Assembly: GCA_009781765.1 (NCBI GenBank)
Contig: WQVC01000020.1
Location: forward strand, 1 to 36,162
From: Defluviitaleaceae bacterium
GTDB taxonomy: Bacteria; Bacillota; Clostridia; Lachnospirales; WQUN01
Direction of reading: 5' to 3'
Length of the DNA stretch: 36,162 nucleotides
The notes under the pieces are model-generated. The model ran no database searches, was not told the origin of the DNA, and saw only the letters and a program-made list of their open reading frames with translations. Positions within the stretch are counted from its first letter, which is position 1; each line of letters begins with the position of its first letter. Below, piece after piece: positions 31,464 to 36,162 of the stretch. A program made the position numbers and the translations under genes.

Positions 31464-32156
31464 TCACTCGTAATATTTTGTGTACTTGTACTTGCCTTGG
31501 TTTTGATTTTCCTTTACGGCATTAAAAACCAATCCCAAAATATTTGTACCGGAGAACTCAAGTTTTGATATTGCTTTTGTCAGCTCGTTGTATGTGCTTT
31601 CTCTGTGGCGAGCGATGATAACCGCGCCGGCAGTTTTTCCGGAAAGCACCATTGCGTCGGAAACAAGATTAACCGGCGGAGTGTCGATGAAAATATATTC
31701 GTAGCGGTCGCTGAGGCACTGCAATAAATCCACCATTCTGTCCGAACCGAGAAGCTCCGACGGGTTCGGCGGAACGGAACCGGATGTCATAACGTCCAGG
31801 TTCGGATAAATATCCGCTTTGATGACTTCCGCCAAATCCCCAAAACCGCCCAAAACCGTAGACAATCCCTTAACATTATTGCACTTAAAAATTTGATACT
31901 GGGTGGGTTTGCGCAAATCCGCATCTATGAGAATAGCCTTAGCGTTTGTATTTTCCATTGTTTGCGCCATGGCAATCGCCAAGTTTGCGCAGGTGACGGA
32001 TTTTCCTTCCGCAGACAACGGGCTTGTTACAACCACGGATTTATTTTCCTTCGTTGACAGCGAGAACATTAAATTTGTGCGCAACGTTTTATAAGCCTCT
32101 GTGATTTGAAAAGGCATGTCCGGCAAAAGCGATTGAAACTGTCGAGGCGTTTTCAT
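31464..32156 (-). CDS. CpsD/YveL-type tyrosine autokinase
   Basis: A 230-residue BY-kinase. Walker A is SPLSAEGKS (45-53), Walker A' is ILIDADLRKP (75-84) and Walker B is YIFIDTPP (154-161). A C-terminal tyrosine cluster (YKYTKYYE) is the usual autophosphorylation site. It needs the cytoplasmic tail of the Wzz-type partner for activity. Its ATG overlaps the stop of that partner by 4 nt. Together with CpsB it forms the phosphorylation cycle that tunes chain length and export. Confidence 0.95.
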   Translation of the reverse strand: MKTPRQFQSLLPDMPFQITEAYKTLRTNLMFSLSTKENKSVVVTSPLSAEGKSVTCANLAIAMAQTMENTNAKAILIDADLRKPTQYQIFKCNNVKGLSTVLGGFGDLAEVIKADIYPNLDVMTSGSVPPNPSELLGSDRMVDLLQCLSDRYEYIFIDTPPVNLVSDAMVLSGKTAGAVIIARHRESTYNELTKAISKLEFSGTNILGLVFNAVKENQNQGKYKYTKYYE

Positions 32157-32920
32157 TGCGAGTACCCCCTTTTGGATGAAGACTTGAAATCGGGGATTTC
32201 CGCCAAAACCGGAATTTTATAGCGTTTCAGCAAGCCCTCTTCGTCTTTGATTCGGTCGTCCAGAAAATGCACGACCAACACAACCAACGTTGTAAAAGCA
32301 ATGCCCAACAGCGCACCGACCGCGCTGTTAAACAGCACTCTCGGCGATGAAGGCGCACCGGCAGGCCGTGCCTCGCCGATTACTTCAACCGAACCCGCAC
32401 CGACAACGCGCATAATAATTTCCGGCGCGATTTCCGTCATGGCATTACAAATACGCGCCGATAATTCCGGCGAGCCGGTTTGCGCCTGAATCAGCAAAAC
32501 TTCGGTGTTGTTCACGGAACTCATGCTAATCATGCCGCGCAACGACGCCAAGCTGAGCCGTGCGTCATCGCCGTACCCGATTACGTTCATATATCGTCGC
32601 AGGTACGGCAGCCCGAATTCCGCAACAAGTTTATCCGCCAATTCTTCCATCACAACGTCGTTTTGCAAAATTACGATGTACGTGTTGACCAAACGTTGCG
32701 CGGCGTTTATATCGGCAAGATGCACGGTGTTTCCCAACGGCGAATCCGGCGAATTGTTGACATGCAAATGCACCGCCGACCGGTACATCGGCGGAATAAA
32801 ATTTTCGGAAACAAAATAAGCGGCGGAAAACCCTAAAACGCCCGCAATCACAATCATCCATGCGCGTTTCAGTAATACGCCGAAAATTTCTTTTAAATCA
32901 AACTCAGAATTTACCTGCAT
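32153..32920 (-). CDS. Wzz/CpsC-type chain-length protein and kinase modulator
   Basis: A 255-residue membrane protein with a cytoplasmic start (MQVNSEFDLKEIFGVLLKRA), TM1 about 20-38, an extracytoplasmic helical region, a Pro-rich turn (ARPAGAPSSPRV) before TM2 (about 205-225), and a short cytoplasmic tail expected to activate CpsD. The start is uncertain: ATG 32920 fits the family N-terminus, but neither it nor the upstream TTG at 32947 has a good ribosome binding site. It lies 64 nt downstream of the first EpsG gene. Confidence 0.9.
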   Translation of the reverse strand: MQVNSEFDLKEIFGVLLKRAWMIVIAGVLGFSAAYFVSENFIPPMYRSAVHLHVNNSPDSPLGNTVHLADINAAQRLVNTYIVILQNDVVMEELADKLVAEFGLPYLRRYMNVIGYGDDARLSLASLRGMISMSSVNNTEVLLIQAQTGSPELSARICNAMTEIAPEIIMRVVGAGSVEVIGEARPAGAPSSPRVLFNSAVGALLGIAFTTLVVLVVHFLDDRIKDEEGLLKRYKIPVLAEIPDFKSSSKRGYSQ

Positions 32921-32984
32921 GATTTTCGCCGGTCGCCGAGCGTACAAATTAAACGCCCGCGTTCCCTTCTTCGAGTTTTCACAC

Positions 32985-34376
32985 TTATTCCTCCGGATTC
33001 ATATTTCGCATCTCCAAAAAGCGGTCAAGCCCCACCCGAAGCGGCCTCCCGGGTACAGGGTTCGCCGATAAAACACCGGGCGGTTCGGGTTCGAAAAACG
33101 GCATTGCAGGCAAATCAATATTTTCGGGAACGATAATCGGCTCGGGCGCGGGTTCCGGCTCAGGCTCGGCAGTTATAACGATGTAATCGCCTCGCCCTCG
33201 CAAACGCGCTACGTATTCCCGATAAAACGGTTGATTGAAAATAATTTGGTACGGCACAACGCCGTGATGGTCTGCGGATAGGGCATAATGATGAATGGAC
33301 AGCCCGCCGACAACAATCGTAAATATCAAAACAGCAAACGTTGCGACGTATTTTTTTGCGGCTTCCGTGAACCGAGCCTCTTTTAATTCTTCCGCAAGGG
33401 CGACCACCAAAATCGCAATTCCGACGGGTACAACAAGTACAAAATTCAGCGAAAATCGGTCAAGTACGGAGTGCCGCGTTCCCATCAGCACAAAAAGGAA
33501 AGCAAAAAAAGCGTAGTTTACATACAACCGATTTCCCTTGCCGGCGCGTTCCAACGCCTCATGCCCGAGCAGAAGAATAAAAAACGCCGCGCCTGCCGCA
33601 AGCGTAAACTGCGGCGAAAAATATGTTCGCAAATGAACGCTGTCCAATGCGTATTGTTGATACCAAAATTGCGTTACAAACCTCAAAACATGGTGCGTGT
33701 TGAAATAAATCACTGCGGTTGCCACCGCGTACACGGCAAGCACATTTTTGGTAATCGGAATCAAATTTATGAAAAAAAACGGAATCAGCAGAAGCGCAGA
33801 CATATGAATGGTGGCTGCCGCTGACACAATGGCGAAATATCCGGCGGAGCAGAGCAATATTTTAGGTGCGCCGAGTTCCCGACCTTCCTCAACAATTTTT
33901 TTCAGCAACGGGAACGCAAAAACAGCGATTGCAACCGCTAAAGTTTGCCGGATGAAATTCATCGAGCAGTAAAAATGGCTCAATGTAATGAACAAAAACA
34001 CGCTTATCAGCGGATTCGGCGAATACAACCAAAAAAATAACATGATGAGAAATATCGTTAAAAAACTTGTAACTGCGAAGATAGTTTGAAAGTTTTGCGA
34101 AAAAATCATCATCACGCGAAGCAAAATTTGAAAACCGGGTTCCCATCGGGTGAATTGCAGGGACGCGCCGGTCGGGTCGTTAAGGATTTCATAGTAGCCG
34201 GGCGCGTAAATATAGCTGTAGTCGTAGCCGACATCGTAACGTATGGCGGACATCACGCCCAAAACCACAAAAGAAATTATGAGAAAAATGCCGTCTTTCA
34301 GGCGGCTGCGCTTATATATGCACAGCAAAGACCCGCACAGCACTAAGCCTGCGAGCATTGCGTAGTAAGCAAGCAA
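32985..34376 (-). CDS. EpsG-family membrane protein with Pro/Glu-rich tail (first)
   Basis: A 463-residue polytopic protein. A TTG start at 34376 is chosen because GAGGGGG is 8 nt upstream; codons further upstream have no such site. EpsG features are SAIRYDVGYDYSYIY near the N-terminus, FYCSMNFIRQTLAVAIAVF, and about 10 helices in roughly 375 residues. The C-terminal 80-90 residues are an extension rich in Pro and Glu (TAEPEPEPAPEP), not seen in the second homologue. EpsG is presumed to polymerise exopolysaccharide repeats. The tail might be an extracytoplasmic tether or interaction segment. Confidence 0.88.
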   Translation of the reverse strand: MLAYYAMLAGLVLCGSLLCIYKRSRLKDGIFLIISFVVLGVMSAIRYDVGYDYSYIYAPGYYEILNDPTGASLQFTRWEPGFQILLRVMMIFSQNFQTIFAVTSFLTIFLIMLFFWLYSPNPLISVFLFITLSHFYCSMNFIRQTLAVAIAVFAFPLLKKIVEEGRELGAPKILLCSAGYFAIVSAAATIHMSALLLIPFFFINLIPITKNVLAVYAVATAVIYFNTHHVLRFVTQFWYQQYALDSVHLRTYFSPQFTLAAGAAFFILLLGHEALERAGKGNRLYVNYAFFAFLFVLMGTRHSVLDRFSLNFVLVVPVGIAILVVALAEELKEARFTEAAKKYVATFAVLIFTIVVGGLSIHHYALSADHHGVVPYQIIFNQPFYREYVARLRGRGDYIVITAEPEPEPAPEPIIVPENIDLPAMPFFEPEPPGVLSANPVPGRPLRVGLDRFLEMRNMNPEE

Positions 34377-34447
34377 ACAATCCGCCCCCTCTGTTCCTGT
34401 TCGTAAAAGGCAGGCTTTTTGCGCAGCCCGCAAATTTTCAGTTATGC

Positions 34448-35668
34448 CTAATAAAACGTTACAAACCTGCCGCTTTCATGCGCGTGTACCCTGTAGCCGA
34501 ACAGCGCGGAAACCGAGTGAATCGGAAGCAAAATACGCCCGTCGTCATTAAACGGCGGAATCCCGTCGTTCAGTAACGCAGACCTCGACGCGCCTTGCGC
34601 AACCAAAATTCCCCGCCCGTCGCGAGCGAGGGTATAGCTTCTTCTTACGTTGACGGTGGGGCTGCCGGGTACAAATTCTACCGTCAGCCAAGAGCTGTCG
34701 GCGTGGCGACCTGTAACAGTGGCAGTCCAATCGGGTGTACTCCAGTGGATGAAATCATCTGTGTTTGCGCCGGGTTGAAGCACTGATGCAAATGCACGTA
34801 TTGCCACGGTATCCGCGACCAAACCGTTGTAATTAAGCTGCCGAAGCGGCAAATGCACCCCGCCGGGGGTGTCGTGATAGTGAATCGTTATTTGCCTGTG
34901 CGACATCGGCATGTCGGTGATTATAATATTTCCGCCGAGCGGCGTCAAAAAGTGCAAAAATCCGTTGTCGTCAAGCCTGTATTCCGTTTGAAGCAGTACA
35001 TACGCACCCAAGCGCGCATCAAATATATAGAAGCGCAACGGATTGGTAGCATTCAGGTCGGACAGGTCGGGCATCGCGGCGACCTGCACGAAATTTTGAC
35101 CGCTCGAAGTTGAACCGAACGTACCGTTATGCCCGAGCGTGACAACAGCCAGATTATTATGAAAGTGCGATTCCGCCGTTTGAACGACCGATTCCACCTG
35201 CTCGCCTCTCGTGGAAACCGAAACATTAACACTGTCGGACGAACCGTTATACAAATGCGATGCGACCTGAGGCGTAATAAGCATTCGCGTTTCAACAACG
35301 CCGCTTCCGTTAATTGAATCAACCTGCACTATCGCATCTTTCCCCGCGTCGTAAGCCCGTCTGAACATGTGGCGCAAACAATCGGCAGGAATTTCCTCGC
35401 GATTAACAACAACGACAGTTACGTCGCTGACATTGTTCTCGCGAGCAGCAGAAATCGCGTCCTCCGTGAGTTCCGCAAACTCGCAAAAATGACCTCTCTC
35501 GGAAGCAGACCCGCCGTTGAGCGGGCGATTAAGATGCGGCGTACCCGGCGTAAACGGCGGAACGTTCGGCCTTGCTCCGTCCGGATATCCGGTAGCCCCG
35601 AAAACAAAAACTCCCGATGCAAAAACCAAGCTCAACAGGACAATCAGGACTTTTTTCAAATTACGCAT
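34448..35668 (-). CDS. Exported protein with C-terminal stalk-like motif, head of the glycan operon
   Basis: The ATG at 35668 follows GGAGGGGG (8 nt). The 406-residue product has a signal peptide (about 1-24, GVFVFGATG). The middle part (about 60-340) is beta-rich, with Ser/Val-rich strands (SVNVSVSTRGEQVESVVQ), and I recognise no family. The last 35 residues (DDGRILLPIHSVSALFGYRV) match the core of copper-amine-oxidase-N/stalk repeats seen in the proteins at 17184 and 19295, but only half a unit. As the first gene of the operon it may be a wall-attached factor for the polymer. Its function is unknown. The next gene begins 71 nt downstream. Confidence 0.8.
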   Translation of the reverse strand: MRNLKKVLIVLLSLVFASGVFVFGATGYPDGARPNVPPFTPGTPHLNRPLNGGSASERGHFCEFAELTEDAISAARENNVSDVTVVVVNREEIPADCLRHMFRRAYDAGKDAIVQVDSINGSGVVETRMLITPQVASHLYNGSSDSVNVSVSTRGEQVESVVQTAESHFHNNLAVVTLGHNGTFGSTSSGQNFVQVAAMPDLSDLNATNPLRFYIFDARLGAYVLLQTEYRLDDNGFLHFLTPLGGNIIITDMPMSHRQITIHYHDTPGGVHLPLRQLNYNGLVADTVAIRAFASVLQPGANTDDFIHWSTPDWTATVTGRHADSSWLTVEFVPGSPTVNVRRSYTLARDGRGILVAQGASRSALLNDGIPPFNDDGRILLPIHSVSALFGYRVHAHESGRFVTFY

Positions 35669-35801
35669 GTTATGCGCCCCCTCCGATTTACAGCAATTTT
35701 ACAGTCGGTGACTCGGCGTCGTGAAATGCAAAGCGCGAACCTGCTGTATGTTCCGTAAAATTCGAGTTGTCGATTTTCGTGAACACAACTTTTGTCTGTT
35801 T
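35669..35801 (-). promoter_or_regulatory. Structured leader of the exopolysaccharide operon
   Basis: About 130 nt between the predicted transcription start and the first ATG. It contains agttgt/acaact and acagca/tgctgt stems with several overlapping repeats of ctgtaaa and tgctgtaaa before the ribosome binding site. I could not match it to a known riboswitch; the c-di-GMP-I signatures (gcaaagc with its tetraloop receptor) are absent. Confidence 0.35.
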
Positions 35802-35807
35802 TAGGGA

Positions 35808-35836
35808 AATATAGCACACGAGACTGCTCATTGCAA
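35808..35836 (-). promoter_or_regulatory. Promoter of the exopolysaccharide operon
   Basis: Minus strand TTGCAA (35836-35831), 17-nt spacer, TATATT (35813-35808), with predicted start near 35801. No other convincing promoter is visible within the operon. Confidence 0.65.
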
Positions 35837-35869
35837 CAGGAAATCCTTGCGCACACACGATAAACGCAT

Positions 35870-35904
35870 GAGTACCCGAAACCGCAAGGCTTCGCCCCGT
35901 ACTC
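35870..35904. promoter_or_regulatory. Perfect hairpin upstream of the operon promoter
   Basis: gagtac/gtactc outer stem (35870-35875 and 35899-35904) and cgaaacc/ggcttcg inner stem (35877-35883 and 35888-35894). It is centred about 50 nt upstream of the -35 box, so it could be a binding site for an activator or a remnant R1-like hairpin. Nothing follows it that would make it a terminator on the minus strand. Confidence 0.45.
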
Positions 35905-36020
35905 TCTCGCTCCGACCGTGCGGCGAAATACAAGCAACTCCTCGCATTGGAGAAGAGCTTGGTGAAACAGCCGAATATCGCGGACTCGGGGCATGATTTT
36001 TTTGCGAAAATAACGACGCG

Positions 36021-36067
36021 ATTCCCGGAAAATTTCCCGGAAAAATTCCTGGAAAAATTCTCAGAAC
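36021..36067. repeat. Four tandem 12-bp units (ATTTCCCGGAAA type)
   Basis: Units at 36021-36031, 36032-36043, 36044-36055 and 36056-36067, the last most diverged. Each of the first three carries a near-palindromic TTCCCGGAA core. It lies about 190 nt upstream of the operon promoter. It could be a multi-site operator or simple slippage. Confidence 0.5.
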
Positions 36068-36084
36068 CGTTCCGGATATTTACG

Positions 36085-36121
36085 TAAAAAACCTCGTGTA
36101 AGATAAGGGCAAGTAACGAGG
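36085..36121 (-). terminator. Terminator of a gene outside the window
   Basis: Minus strand stem cctcgt/acgagg (36121-36116 and 36097-36092) around a long loop, followed by a run of T at 36091-36086. It should end a minus-strand gene located to the right of the window, separating it from the exopolysaccharide operon. Confidence 0.5.
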
Positions 36122-36162
36122 CCACACCTTTTCATGCGTCTTTTCATCCCGGCTCTGACGAC

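Noticed and set aside
35669-35801. c-di-GMP riboswitch in the leader of the glycan operon
   Set aside because: Considered because such operons are often under c-di-GMP control, but the conserved core words and receptor of class I are absent and I cannot build a class II fold.
36021-36067. CRISPR-like array
   Set aside because: Units are 12 bp and directly adjacent, with no spacers and no cas genes nearby.
35688-36125. 145-codon minus-strand frame upstream of the glycan operon
   Set aside because: Spans a terminator, the tandem 12-bp repeats, a perfect hairpin and the operon promoter. It has no ribosome binding site, and its NFSGKFSG stretch is only the translated tandem repeat.

Overview
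The window looks like chromosomal DNA of an anaerobic member of the Clostridia (Bacillota). The basis is a set of Gram-positive families with strong AGGAGG-type ribosome binding sites: DivIVA, a VanW-type lipoprotein, YajC, copper-amine-oxidase-like 'stalk' domains, a stand-alone 2-hydroxyacyl-CoA-dehydratase-type Fe-S protein, a DUF5711-like propeller, and PHP-type CpsB with EpsG-type exopolysaccharide proteins. I cannot name genus or species. I see no rRNA, tRNA, CRISPR array, phage gene or transposase.

Layout. 1-1038: repeats, part of a putative small-RNA gene, and two small overlapping genes of unknown function. 1039-4666: guaB (an IMP dehydrogenase of the Tritrichomonas foetus type), divergent from a WYL regulator, a DinB-like protein and a Cys-containing protein. 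4677-9317: a VanW lipoprotein with a hairpin over its ribosome binding site, a yajC-amidohydrolase pair, and a divergent M23 peptidase with coiled coil. 9318-10311: almost 1 kb without a protein gene, built of nested palindromic repeats and a putative small RNA. 10312-20686: a chemoreceptor, a probably leaderless DUF5711-like gene, tilS, an HgdB-like protein, an exported DUF362-stalk protein and a second stalk protein. 20931-35668: a 14-gene minus-strand exopolysaccharide operon. 35669-36162: its promoter and leader.

The exopolysaccharide operon reads, in transcription order: exported stalk-like protein, EpsG-like membrane protein, Wzz-type chain-length protein, CpsD tyrosine kinase, CpsB PHP phosphatase, [MITE], initiating sugar-phosphate transferase, PHP phosphoesterase, phosphoribosyltransferase, GT2, second EpsG, GT2, a pyruvyltransferase/FrhB-like fusion, a MurJ-family flippase and a DivIVA protein. 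Most junctions overlap or are shorter than 75 nt. The kinase, phosphatase and Wzz protein would control chain length. The sugar transferase starts the unit on a lipid carrier, the GT2 enzymes extend it, the fusion may decorate it, MurJ may flip it and EpsG may polymerise it.

The most unusual material is in the repeats. One MITE-like family (three copies near 250, 9440 and 30540) has 12-bp inverted ends and, in two copies, exact 5-bp target duplications. One copy landed on the stop codon of cpsB inside the operon and itself carries a second palindromic insert. Another copy sits inside a mosaic palindrome family (R1) that fills most intergenic spaces. A second repeat carries a near-consensus promoter followed by a conserved, terminator-ended stretch of about 120 nt, which I read as a duplicated small-RNA gene. 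Among protein systems, the phosphoribosyltransferase plus PHP phosphatase pair could be a PRPP-dependent ribofuranosylation module, and the pyruvyltransferase/FrhB fusion has no assigned reaction.
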